A stretch of DNA of 64,000 nt from Phycisphaeraceae bacterium. Its GTDB lineage: Bacteria > Planctomycetota > Phycisphaerae > Phycisphaerales > Phycisphaeraceae. The notes under the pieces were generated by a model. The model made no database searches, was not told where the DNA came from, and was given only the letters and a program-made list of their open reading frames with translations. Location: NCBI GenBank assembly GCA_020831765.1, contig JAFIFY010000136.1, positions 1-64,000 of the forward strand, given 5' to 3'. The position numbers were made by a program, and so were the translations under genes. Shown piece after piece: positions 47,437 through 55,909 of the stretch (position 1 is the stretch's first letter; every line of letters begins with the position of its first letter).

Positions 47437-48615
47437 TTATGGGTCGCTTCGGCGGGCGAAGCGGCCGTTGCGGGTGTTGACCAGGCCTCGGATTTGAAGG
47501 AGGGTCAGGTCCGCCTGGAGTTTGGGGATGATCATGCCGCTTTGCATGGCCAGTTCATCGAGACTGCGGGGCTTGTCGAGCAGTTCCAGGATTTTGCGCT
47601 GCTCGGGAGTGATGGACTGGTCGTACAGCGTCGGTTGGACAGTGGGTTCATTCGACGCATTGGCGGCATTGTCGTCGAGGCCGGCCGAGAGCAGCGTTTC
47701 GCTTTCGGGCAGGCCGCGGATGACATCGCCGATGCCGGTCACCAGCGATGCCCAGCCCTCGCGGATCATCATGTTGCAGCCGGCGGATTCGGGTGAATCG
47801 ATCCGGCCGGGCACGGCCATGACGTGCCGGTGGTGTTCCTCGTTGGCCAGCCGGGCGGTGATCAGCGCGCCGGAGCGCATCGCCGCTTCGATGACCAGGA
47901 TGCCCAGGGACAGGCCGGAGATGATGCGATTGCGCGCGGGAAAGTTCTCAGCGCGCGGAGGTGTGGTCATGGGCAGCTCGCTGATGACCGCTCCAAAGCG
48001 GCCATCATCCGCGGCGATTCGATCGAACAACTCGGCGTTCTCCGGCGGATAGAGATTGGCATGGCCACTGCCGATGACCGCGATCGTTCGGCCCCTGACG
48101 CGCATCACCGCGCGGTGGGCCGCGGTATCGATGCCCAGGGCCCCGCCGCTGATAATCACCAGGCCGGCCTGTGATGCCCCGGCGGCGAAGCGATCGGCCT
48201 GTTCACGCCCGTAGGTCGTGCATCGCCTCGAACCGACGATCCCCAGGGACAGCCCATCATCGGTCCGCAGCGATCCCCGGACATACAGCAATGGCGGCGG
48301 GTCATCGAGGAACCGCAACAACGCCGGATATTCCGGCTGGCCCAGCGCGATCAGCTTGACGCCGAACTGATCGATCAACGCGCACTCGCGCTGGAGCGAT
48401 TCGACATGCTCCGGCGCTCCAAGGGCGCTTGCGATCTTGCGAGCCTGCGATTTGCGAATCTGCGCGGCATGGGCCAATCCTTCGGGCGCAAGCTGAAGCA
48501 CGGCCTCGGCCGAGCCACAATGGTCCAGGGCGCGGCGGGTTGCTCGCGGACTGAGCCCGGAAACCAGGGTCAGCCTCAGCATCGGTGTCAGTGGATGATC
48601 CATGTAACCGCCCAT
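47437..48615 (-). CDS. dprA: DNA-processing protein DprA/Smf
   Basis: 392 residues from the ATG at 48615 (or 48603); the longer reading to 49239 overlaps the small gene on the other strand. DprA loads RecA onto incoming single-stranded DNA in natural transformation. The Rossmann-like DprA domain is clear: LGIVGSRRCTTYGREQA, ISGGALGIDTAAHR, FPARNRIISGLSLGILVIEA, GALITARLANEE and the VMAVPGRIDSPESAG segment. An N-terminal SAM-like/HhH region (LRLTLVSGLSPRATRRAL) and a C-terminal winged-helix region (SLDELAMQSGMIIPKLQADL) flank it. Divergent from the small coiled-coil gene. Confidence 0.93.
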   Translation of the reverse strand: MGGYMDHPLTPMLRLTLVSGLSPRATRRALDHCGSAEAVLQLAPEGLAHAAQIRKSQARKIASALGAPEHVESLQRECALIDQFGVKLIALGQPEYPALLRFLDDPPPLLYVRGSLRTDDGLSLGIVGSRRCTTYGREQADRFAAGASQAGLVIISGGALGIDTAAHRAVMRVRGRTIAVIGSGHANLYPPENAELFDRIAADDGRFGAVISELPMTTPPRAENFPARNRIISGLSLGILVIEAAMRSGALITARLANEEHHRHVMAVPGRIDSPESAGCNMMIREGWASLVTGIGDVIRGLPESETLLSAGLDDNAANASNEPTVQPTLYDQSITPEQRKILELLDKPRSLDELAMQSGMIIPKLQADLTLLQIRGLVNTRNGRFARRSDP

Positions 48616-48870
48616 GGCTCCTGATCCTAACCGATCCGAACCCGCAAACTTGTGCGCATCGCGCCCGCTGTGGCGTATGAATTCACGTGGCCCGGCGCGG
48701 ATCGAGTCCGGCCCCGGTCCGGGTGCCACCCACTCAAGGCGTCCGCACAGCCGGGACGATGATATAAAAGCTCGAATTGCATGCGATTGTGGCCACGACT
48801 TGACCCTTGACCGGTGGATTCCTGACAGACCGCCACCGGCCGCTTCGTCTTGTTCATGGATAGGAATGTG

Positions 48871-49071
48871 ATGACCAGCGACGGCTATAATTCCGAGGCT
48901 GCCCTGATCGCCGAACTGGAAGCTCTGCGCCTGGAGGCGCGGGAGATCGAGGTGCGGCGGCAGGCGTCCACGCGCAACGATGAGCGATTGATGCTGGACC
49001 GTCAGTTGCGCGAGGTGATGGACAAGGTCGGGCGCATCCGCAAGTCGCTTGCGCTGCGCACGCCGGTTTAG
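48871..49071 (+). CDS. small coiled-coil protein of unknown function
   Basis: About 66 residues from the ATG at 48871, preceded by AGGA 5 nt upstream (an ATG at 48856 is possible). The sequence is rich in Glu, Arg, Leu and Ala in a heptad-like spacing (ALIAELEALRLEAREIEVRR), so it should form a coiled coil. No signal, no enzyme motif and no family recognised. It precedes the secretin-type N-domain gene on the same strand by 78 bp. Confidence 0.5.
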   Translation: MTSDGYNSEAALIAELEALRLEAREIEVRRQASTRNDERLMLDRQLREVMDKVGRIRKSLALRTPV

Positions 49072-49149
49072 AGACTTCCATCGCCGATGCCGCCGTGGTT
49101 TTGCGGCCGTCACCAAGTGACCGCTGGCCGTCGTCCGGAGAAACCAGCC

Positions 49150-50319
49150 ATGAGCCGAAAGCGAGTGATTCGATCCATGCTGGCGATGGTCCTGGGACTG
49201 GCGGCGATGCTGCTGGCGGGTCCGGTCGCCGGTGTCCATGGCTCGGATGAGCGAACGCTTGAAGATCGCGTGCTGGGGCGTCCGGCTTCAGGCGGTTCGG
49301 CCGCCGCCGCGCCGGTTGAGATCGATCGTCGAAGCACTGCCGCGGCCAACCCATCACCGCGGTCCCCCGCCGCGCGCCCGACAGCCGACCGGGATCGCAC
49401 TGCCCGGACCGCATCCGAAACAGGTGACCCGCGCCAGACCTCGGCGCCTCCGCCTGCGCGCACCATGGCCAGCCGACTTGCTGATGTCATCACGCATGTC
49501 GATATCGAGGATGCCACGGCCCGCGAGGCGTTGGATTGGTTCAGGCAAACCACCGATGTGAACCTCATCGTCAGTTGGAATCAGCTCGAACAGCAGGGGC
49601 TGAGCGGGGATACGCCGATCGAATTGAACATGAGGAACATCACGGCCGGGACGCTCCTTGGCCTGATCCTCGAACAGCTCTCGCCCCACGAGCCGATCAT
49701 CTACGAGATCACGCCGTGGTTCGTCCGGATCATGACCCGCGAGGATGCCAATCGACGGCGCGAGATTCGCATCTACGATGTGGGCGAGTTGACCCACGTC
49801 GCACCGAACTATCACGTCGAGGGCGGTGGGTTGGGCATGTTCTCCGAGCGCGGCCGGGATCGAGACCCCTTCGGGCGGCAAGGTGGTTTTTCGGAGCGGC
49901 GGTTTGGCGCTGACACCGCCCGGCTGACCTCATCCACGATCGATCAGCGTGATGATGGGATGGCATCGCTGATCGAGTTGATTGAAACGATGGTCGAGCC
50001 GGATGTCTGGGAAGGTCGAGGCGGGGAGAGCACGATACGGCCGTATCGTCGACAGTTGATCGTCAGCGCCCCGGCCTATGTCCATGAGCAGATCGGAAGC
50101 GTGGCGGTGGGCGCGACGGGGCAGCGCCTTGGTGGAGCGGCGCGGACGCCCGGTGGCGTGCGACCCGTGGCCCATGGACAGCGGCGGTTCGTGCAGGTTG
50201 GCCCCGTCTCCGGAACGTTGGAATCGGATCGCAAAGTCAGCGGCGTAAGGGCACCGGACCTCGGTCCGAAACCCGGTGCCGCGGGTGCGGTGACCTCCCG
50301 TGCCAGCGCTTCGGACTGA
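49150..50319 (+). CDS. secreted protein with a secretin-type N-domain (STN/N0-like)
   Basis: 389 residues from the ATG at 49150 (MSRKRVIRS). Signal peptide about 1-30 (MLAMVLGLAAMLLAGPVAGVHG). After a Ser/Pro/Arg-rich linker (about 40-110) comes a domain of roughly 100 residues with the N0/STN pattern (HVDIEDATAREALDWFRQTT, then VNLIVSWNQL and PIELNMRNITAGTLLGLIL) seen at the periplasmic end of secretins. The remainder (DVGELTHVAPNYHVEGGGLG) also resembles secretin-associated segments, but the membrane-spanning secretin domain is missing. Same strand as, and 392 bp before, a full secretin gene; perhaps it modulates that pore. Function is inferred only. Confidence 0.65.
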   Translation: MSRKRVIRSMLAMVLGLAAMLLAGPVAGVHGSDERTLEDRVLGRPASGGSAAAAPVEIDRRSTAAANPSPRSPAARPTADRDRTARTASETGDPRQTSAPPPARTMASRLADVITHVDIEDATAREALDWFRQTTDVNLIVSWNQLEQQGLSGDTPIELNMRNITAGTLLGLILEQLSPHEPIIYEITPWFVRIMTREDANRRREIRIYDVGELTHVAPNYHVEGGGLGMFSERGRDRDPFGRQGGFSERRFGADTARLTSSTIDQRDDGMASLIELIETMVEPDVWEGRGGESTIRPYRRQLIVSAPAYVHEQIGSVAVGATGQRLGGAARTPGGVRPVAHGQRRFVQVGPVSGTLESDRKVSGVRAPDLGPKPGAAGAVTSRASASD

Positions 50320-50711
50320 ACTTTCATCTCAAGCTGAACTTTGAACGTTGTCTTCGGTCTTGACATTCGCCCGTGAGCTTTCTCGCGGCCGCGGTTCCGT
50401 TCCAGACCATTCATTTCCGGGAGCCCCAAGCGACTTCTCGGACCTGGAGGCGGCGCCATGTCGGCGGCTGCGTCCGAGTATGTCAATTTGGGCAAGTTGG
50501 AGAAAGTCGGATGGGCATCATGCCGATGAGTTTGGACAGACCGCCGACGCCGACTGGCGCGTGCTTGTGGTTTCGGAGGTCTGGTGAAGGCGGTTTGATC
50601 GTGCGGGCCGGCTCACGGGTCGGATACCCGGAACGGTCGGTGGGCACGGTTCTTCGGTCGAGTGAAACACAGTGGGCGAAACGGCACGCCCCAGGCACTA
50701 AGGAGTAGGTC
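50320..50711. other. gene-free region before the secretin gene
   Basis: 392 bp with no supported gene; readings in it are short and lack signals. The sequence does not show the core of a cyclic-di-GMP or other riboswitch that I can recognise. It probably contains the promoter and a leader for the secretin, whose ATG at 50712 is preceded by AAGGAG at about 50699-50704. Confidence 0.45.
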
Positions 50712-53024
50712 ATGTTTACGAGGCAATGGCTAAGCGGAATGCTGATTCTGGCGATCGCCGGATGCGGCCTGTTCGGGGCGTTCACCCCGTCCCTGGCGAA
50801 CAACGGTGCGGGGCTCTTCGCCAATGAAGAGCGGCCCGAAGGTGAAGGTGAGATCAAGCCGGGGGCTTTCGGGAAGATCAGCGTGCAGGCGCGCGATCTT
50901 GAGATCGGCAAGGTGCTGCAGATGCTCGCCATGCAATCGCAGCGCAACATCGTCGCCAGCCGCAACGTCGCGGGCACGGTGACCGTGAACTTGACCGACG
51001 TCGACTTCCATCAGGCGTTGGATGCGACGCTTCGACCCAATGGACTGGGCTACGAGGAGCGCGAGGACATCATCTTCGTTTACACGCAGGATGAGCTGGC
51101 CCGGATCAAGGAGCAGAGCCGGCGGATGGTCAGCCGCGTGGTACGTCTTCAGTATCTGCGGGCTTCCGATGCGGTGACACTGCTGGGCTCCCAGAAATCG
51201 CAGGGCGGCACGATCGTGCCGCTGGCCGATCCGGTGCAGAACCTCGAACCCTCCCTGGCCAATGTCGGTGGCGAGACCTTCGCCAACACCAATCTCCTGG
51301 TCATCAACGATTTCCCGGAGAACATGGAGAAGATGCTCGGGCTGCTCAAGGAGGTCGATGTTCGTCCGCGGCAGGTGCTCATCGAGGCGGCGATCATGTC
51401 GGTCACCCTCAATGAAGAAAACAAGTTCGGCGTCGACTTCACCGTCCTGGCCGACTTCCGCACCTTCGAAGGCGCCAGTCCGCTGAATAAGATGAGCTCG
51501 TTGCTCACCGGTTCGGCGGTTCCCAGCGCGACGGTCGGGCGCGGCCAGGGCACGCAGTCCTCCATGACGCCCAGCGGCACCGACTTCCGCGTCGGTTTCA
51601 GTGACAACAACATCAATGTCGTCCTCAGCACGCTGGCCGAAGTCAACGATACGACCGTCCTGGCCAAGCCCAAAGTGCTCGTGCTCAACCGTCAGCGCGC
51701 CAAGCTGGAGGTGCTGCGCCGGGAAGGTTACATCACACGAAAGACCACGGAATTCGCCGAAACCGAAACCGTCGAGTTTCTCGATGTGGGTACCGAGCTG
51801 ACCGTGCGGCCCTTCGCGACCGAGGATGGATTCATCCGCCTGGAAATCTTCCCGAAGATCTCCGACGGTGTGGTTGAAGAGCGTGGCGACTCCCTGGTGC
51901 CCCGCGAAACCACGCAGAACATCCTGACCAACGTGATGGTCCGTTCCGGCCAGACCGTGATCCTCGGTGGACTTTTCGAGGAGAAGACCATCACGGGTCG
52001 CAATCAGGTGCCTTTCCTGGGAGACATTCCGATCCTGGGCAGCGCGTTCCGCGGGCAGGCCGATCAGGTACAGCGCAACGAGTACATTTTCATGATCCGC
52101 GCCAGTCTGGTTCGGGATGAGCGTCTGGGCGATGGCTCGGCGGCTTACCTGGATCGGTTCGAGCAGCTTCGCATCGGTGCCCGTGAGGGCCTGCTGCCCT
52201 GGTCGCGCGACAAACTCGCCGCCGCGCACTTGCAGCGGGCCATCAGCTACCAGCGTAGTGGCAACGACAATCGTGCCCTGATGGCGACGCGCTGGGCTCT
52301 GGCCAGTGATCCAAGGTTCTTACCGGCCCGCGAGTTGCGCGATCAACTCACCGGTTCGCGCCGCTTCCATGTCGATTACGAAGGCTTGCAGGAGGCGGTG
52401 GACATGTTCATCGATACCGAAATTGGCCAGATCAAGCCACGGAACGATGAGAACGCCGTCAATGACCAGACCTCGGGCAAGGCGGTTCCGATCGAGCCCA
52501 TCGCCGATGCGGCCAAGGCCACGGATCAGGCCGACGCGATCAATCCCGAAACTGAAGCGGTCGCCGAAGAGAAAAAGTCCAGTCCCCGGACACATACCGC
52601 CGGAACGGAATCCGCAACCAAGGCTGATGAAGCCAAGGTGACCTCTGAGGAAGCGGCCTCGGAAGAAGCCCGGACCGTCGAGCAACCGGTTGATGAGCGC
52701 GAGTCGGTCACCGATGCCGGTGAAACCTCCGACAAGAGCGCCGAAGCTGCCGGCGAGTCCAGCGCCGCCGCCGATGAGGCTGAGCCGATCGCCGATGAAT
52801 CGGCCGAGGCCGCGCCTGACGCCTCGGTCGCCGCGGAGGAGTCGGCTGAATCGACGCCCGATTCCTCGACCGCCGCCGAAGAATCGGCCGACGATGACAC
52901 CATCGCCGAGGCTTCGGACGAGGAAAGTGACACCCCCAAGGACGATGCCCAGGCCTCGGAAGAGCGGTCGGATGATGACCCGCTGGCTGGTGAATGGGGC
53001 GTGCTCTGGGATGATGAGGAATAA
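50712..53024 (+). CDS. type II/IV secretion secretin (GspD/PilQ-like) with acidic C-terminal tail
   Basis: 770 residues. Signal peptide about 1-30 with a cysteine (IAGCGLFGA) that could be a lipobox. Residues about 52-125 are an STN/N0 domain (VQARDLEIGKVLQMLAMQSQ), 140-215 an N1-like domain, and about 240-480 the secretin domain, ending with VPFLGDIPILGSAFRG, the canonical motif. A short linker (480-570) precedes a tail of about 200 residues made almost only of Ala, Glu, Ser, Asp and Thr (AEAAGESSAAADEAEPIA and similar), which is unusual. Secretins form outer-membrane pores for type II secretion or pili; the other gsp/pil genes are absent here, so the partner system is unknown. Confidence 0.9.
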   Translation: MFTRQWLSGMLILAIAGCGLFGAFTPSLANNGAGLFANEERPEGEGEIKPGAFGKISVQARDLEIGKVLQMLAMQSQRNIVASRNVAGTVTVNLTDVDFHQALDATLRPNGLGYEEREDIIFVYTQDELARIKEQSRRMVSRVVRLQYLRASDAVTLLGSQKSQGGTIVPLADPVQNLEPSLANVGGETFANTNLLVINDFPENMEKMLGLLKEVDVRPRQVLIEAAIMSVTLNEENKFGVDFTVLADFRTFEGASPLNKMSSLLTGSAVPSATVGRGQGTQSSMTPSGTDFRVGFSDNNINVVLSTLAEVNDTTVLAKPKVLVLNRQRAKLEVLRREGYITRKTTEFAETETVEFLDVGTELTVRPFATEDGFIRLEIFPKISDGVVEERGDSLVPRETTQNILTNVMVRSGQTVILGGLFEEKTITGRNQVPFLGDIPILGSAFRGQADQVQRNEYIFMIRASLVRDERLGDGSAAYLDRFEQLRIGAREGLLPWSRDKLAAAHLQRAISYQRSGNDNRALMATRWALASDPRFLPARELRDQLTGSRRFHVDYEGLQEAVDMFIDTEIGQIKPRNDENAVNDQTSGKAVPIEPIADAAKATDQADAINPETEAVAEEKKSSPRTHTAGTESATKADEAKVTSEEAASEEARTVEQPVDERESVTDAGETSDKSAEAAGESSAAADEAEPIADESAEAAPDASVAAEESAESTPDSSTAAEESADDDTIAEASDEESDTPKDDAQASEERSDDDPLAGEWGVLWDDEE

Positions 53025-53065
53025 CACCGTCGGGGTTATCAGCCCTGCCGGACACCCGCTCAATC

Positions 53066-53114
53066 CCCGGGACGGTCATTGCCCGATATTCAAGGCAGGC
53101 CGTCCCGGGTTTTT
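53066..53114 (+). terminator. intrinsic terminator after the secretin gene
   Basis: A 10-bp stem pairs CCCGGGACGG (53066-53075) with CCGTCCCGGG (53100-53109) around a 24-nt loop, followed by five T residues (53110-53114). It lies 42 bp after the secretin stop and before the TPR lipoprotein gene, so the two may be transcribed separately or by read-through. Confidence 0.8.
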
Positions 53115-53170
53115 GTTTGAAGATCGATCATGCCGGCTCCGGCGAGCCGGCCATCAAGAGGGAATTCGCG

Positions 53171-54382
53171 ATGCCGCAACTCAAGTCCTCACGTTCGAAG
53201 TTCGCCACGCTGCTCATCACCCTGCTGCTGATCGGCTGGGTGGGTGCGTGCGAGAGTCACAAGACATTGAATGACCAGAAGAACGCCGCCCAGTCGCGCT
53301 GGCAGCAGATGCGATCGAGCATGATCCTCGAGGAAGCCGTCTCGCAATTCGAGACCGGCGATCTCGAGTCGGCCGAATCCAGTGTTCTGGGCGCGATCAA
53401 TCTCGACCCGGACAATCCGCGTCTGTACATCATGATGGGCCGGATCACCATGGAGCGCGCCCAGCTTGAGCGGGCCAACAACTACTTCCGCCTGGCCATC
53501 GAGATGGATGAGAACATGCCCGATGCCCATTACTTCCGCGGTGTGATCATGCAACGCTGGGAGAACTATGAAGAAGCCTACGCGGCTTATCATCGGGCTT
53601 ACCTCCTGCTGCCGGATCGTCCGACCTATCTGCTGGCGGCGACCGAGATGCTGATCTATCTGGACCGTGAGGAAGAGGCGCTGGAGACGCTACTGGAGAA
53701 GGTGGTTTACTTCGAGGGCAATGCGCCGATCCGCGTGGCGATTGGCCAGATTTACATGCTCCGGGGCCAGCCGGACAAGGCCGCTGAATACTTCGAATCG
53801 GCACTGGTGCTTCAGCCTGAGGACTTGCAGATCGGTGAGGAACTGGCCTTGGCGCAGTTGGCGGCCGGCCGGTTCAGCCTGGCGATCATCGGGCTTGAGC
53901 GATTGCTGATGTTGCCGGGCCATGAAAACCGGACGGACCTTCGCTACGCACTGGCCAGCGCGATCTCCGCGCAGGGCCGCGAACAGGATGCCCGCAGGAT
54001 TTACATTGAACTGACCCGCGGGGAACCGCGCGAGCCCGAGCACTGGATTCGTCTTAGCCGGTCATCATGGAAACTCGGTGACATGAGCGGCGCGCTCACC
54101 GCGGCGCAGCGCTTCATCGAACTGGCCCCCCGCCGTCATGAAGGGCACCTGATGGCCGGTATGGTCTGGCTCCGCAATGGAGACTGGGACCGGGCGATCC
54201 TGGCGCTTGAAGTGGCGGCACAGACCGCGCCCGAGCTGGCTGCGCCGCTGATCATGCGGGGCATGGCGTTCGAGCGCACCGGCCGAACCGCCGCGGCCCG
54301 GGGCTCGTACCGCGAGGCACTGCAACGCAGTCCGGGCGACAGTCGGGCATTGGCCCTTCTTGAACGCCTTGAGCATGAGTAA
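53171..54382 (+). CDS. tetratricopeptide-repeat lipoprotein
   Basis: 403 residues from the ATG at 53171 (MPQLKSS), with GAGGGAA upstream. The signal peptide ends in VGAC (Cys around 26-28), a good lipobox. The rest consists of about ten TPR-like helical pairs of 34 residues (EEAVSQFETGDLESAESSVL; AAEYFESALVLQPEDLQIGE; DWDRAILALEVAAQTAPELA). Such lipoproteins often act as pilotins or scaffolds for secretins (PilF/PilW type) or in envelope assembly. It follows the secretin, consistent with that role, although the pairing is inferred only from position. Confidence 0.82.
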   Translation: MPQLKSSRSKFATLLITLLLIGWVGACESHKTLNDQKNAAQSRWQQMRSSMILEEAVSQFETGDLESAESSVLGAINLDPDNPRLYIMMGRITMERAQLERANNYFRLAIEMDENMPDAHYFRGVIMQRWENYEEAYAAYHRAYLLLPDRPTYLLAATEMLIYLDREEEALETLLEKVVYFEGNAPIRVAIGQIYMLRGQPDKAAEYFESALVLQPEDLQIGEELALAQLAAGRFSLAIIGLERLLMLPGHENRTDLRYALASAISAQGREQDARRIYIELTRGEPREPEHWIRLSRSSWKLGDMSGALTAAQRFIELAPRRHEGHLMAGMVWLRNGDWDRAILALEVAAQTAPELAAPLIMRGMAFERTGRTAAARGSYREALQRSPGDSRALALLERLEHE

Positions 54383-54425
54383 GGCAGGGTGACAGGGAAG
54401 TCACCATGTCGGGTTTCACAGTCAG

Positions 54426-54453
54426 AAGGCTTCGATCGACGGGTCGAAGCCTT
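54426..54453 (+). terminator. intrinsic terminator after the TPR gene
   Basis: A 10-bp perfect stem pairs AAGGCTTCGA (54426-54435) with TCGAAGCCTT (54444-54453), loop of 8 nt, followed by TTGCTTT. It lies 43 bp after the TPR lipoprotein stop and is expected to end the secretin-region transcript; it may also serve the converging LysR gene. Confidence 0.82.
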
Positions 54454-54561
54454 TTGCTTTGGGTCGCGGGTCGCGAAGCATCGGGCATTCAGCCAGACCG
54501 CGGAAACCAGGGGCCGAGGCACGATCGTGGCGCGGGAGCGGCTCGGCGACCAAAGGCGCGG

Positions 54562-55533
54562 TCACGCTTCTCCCTGCGAATCCTCCGGACCGATCTTGCT
54601 CAGGAGAAATTCGGCGAAGAGCTGGACCGCCGGCAGCAAGCCCAGGTGTGACAGGGCACTGGATGAGGCGCGGTCGGCCGGTCCGATGTCCTTGGCGGCC
54701 ATGCCGCCCGCCCGAGCGCGGCGACGAAAGATGATGCCCATTGGTCGAACCAGCTTCGGCTCCAGGGAGATCGCCACGAGCGAACCGGCGGCGACCTCGC
54801 GCCTGACCGCGCGGTGCGGCAGAATCGCGACCTGATCGGTCACGGCCACCACCGCCTTGATGGTGTCCAGATTGTCGAAGACGTTGGTGATCCGGGGGTG
54901 ACTCTCGTGCTCGCGGAAATAGTGCTTCAGATGGCGACCCACGGGCAGGCCGGGATCGAAGCCGATCATGGGCAGGCCGGAAAGCTCGCGCACATGAAGA
55001 CGCTTGCGCGATGCCAGACCATGGCCGGTGCCGCACACCACCGCCATGATCTCATCCCTCAGCGGAAACGAATCCACGCCGCGGTAACGGGCCGGATACG
55101 AGACCACGCCTAGATCGCACTGCTGTCGTTCCACCGCCTCGAACACTTCATCCGGATGCTTGTAGTTGACCAGAACGCGGACCTTGGGGTGCTGGGACTC
55201 GAATTCGGTCTTGACCTGGTTGAGCAGTTCCACCCCCGCCGAGTAGATGGCATCAACCCGGATGTGGCCGGCCGGCTCGGGCCGGTATTCGCGGACGCGG
55301 CGTTCAAGTTCGTCATACCGCTCCAGAATGTCCAGGCAGTGGCGATGGAACAGCTCGCCGGGCGGGGTCGCGGTCAGCGGGCGGACCGATCGGTCGATCA
55401 GCTTGACGCCCAGGCTTCGCTCCAGCGCCAGCACCCGCTGACTCGCCGCCGACTGCGTGATGCCGTGTACCTGCGCGGCCTTGCTGAAGCTGCGAAGCGA
55501 GACGACATCACAGAGCAGGCGGAGGTTCTGCAT
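54562..55533 (-). CDS. LysR-family transcriptional regulator
   Basis: 323 residues. The N-terminal winged HTH is clear (VVSLRSFSKAAQVHGITQSAASQRVLALERSLGVKL), followed by the LysR substrate domain (IRVDAIYSAGVELL; DLGVVSYPARYRGV; HPRITNVFDNLDTIKAVV; VAILPHRAVRREV). The start at 55533 has no Shine-Dalgarno, while TTGACA (55562-55567) and GATAAT (55542-55547) on the minus strand lie so close that the transcript may begin at the ATG. It is divergent from the RND efflux operon with about 370 bp between, the usual arrangement for a regulator of that pump. Ligand unknown. A CysB/CbbR-like role is possible but not shown. Confidence 0.9.
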   Translation of the reverse strand: MQNLRLLCDVVSLRSFSKAAQVHGITQSAASQRVLALERSLGVKLIDRSVRPLTATPPGELFHRHCLDILERYDELERRVREYRPEPAGHIRVDAIYSAGVELLNQVKTEFESQHPKVRVLVNYKHPDEVFEAVERQQCDLGVVSYPARYRGVDSFPLRDEIMAVVCGTGHGLASRKRLHVRELSGLPMIGFDPGLPVGRHLKHYFREHESHPRITNVFDNLDTIKAVVAVTDQVAILPHRAVRREVAAGSLVAISLEPKLVRPMGIIFRRRARAGGMAAKDIGPADRASSSALSHLGLLPAVQLFAEFLLSKIGPEDSQGEA

Positions 55534-55909
55534 GAAGGAAGATTATCATAAGAATTATTAATGTCAAGGGCTCCTGGCAACAGGGCTGCTAATGGTTGGT
55601 GGCTCCCGCTCGAAGATGCCATGGACCCCGGCCGCGCGGTGTCAGGGCGACTGATCGGTGGGGATTTCATCGATATGCGATCCCGGAGTGTTTATTGGTG
55701 CGCAGCGGCTAGAATCACGGACTTCGAGCCATGTTGACCGGCCCAGGACGTGGCCGGCGGGCAAGTCGAGTCCATGGCCGAGTGGATGGTCGGCAGTCGA
55801 TCACGGGTTACCCGGCGTCACGGAGCATGTGCCGGGATGAGGACCGGTGGCCGGACCAGTTCGTTGTGCGGCAAGTCACCGCCTCCCACGGAGTTGAGAG
55901 CGATTGAAC
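55534..55909. promoter_or_regulatory. divergent control region between LysR gene and RND operon
   Basis: 376 bp. Next to the LysR start is the AT-richest segment (55542-55563), containing TTGACA and GATAAT on the minus strand, spacing 14 bp, shorter than ideal. It may also hold LysR binding sites of the T-N11-A type. The right two-thirds are GC-rich and carry the leader of the efflux operon without a recognisable motif. Confidence 0.4.

Noticed and set aside
52560-53023. overlapping frames in the repetitive 3' part of the secretin gene as separate genes
   Set aside because: They come from the low-complexity acidic tail, read in other frames and on the opposite strand; none has a start signal or known domain.
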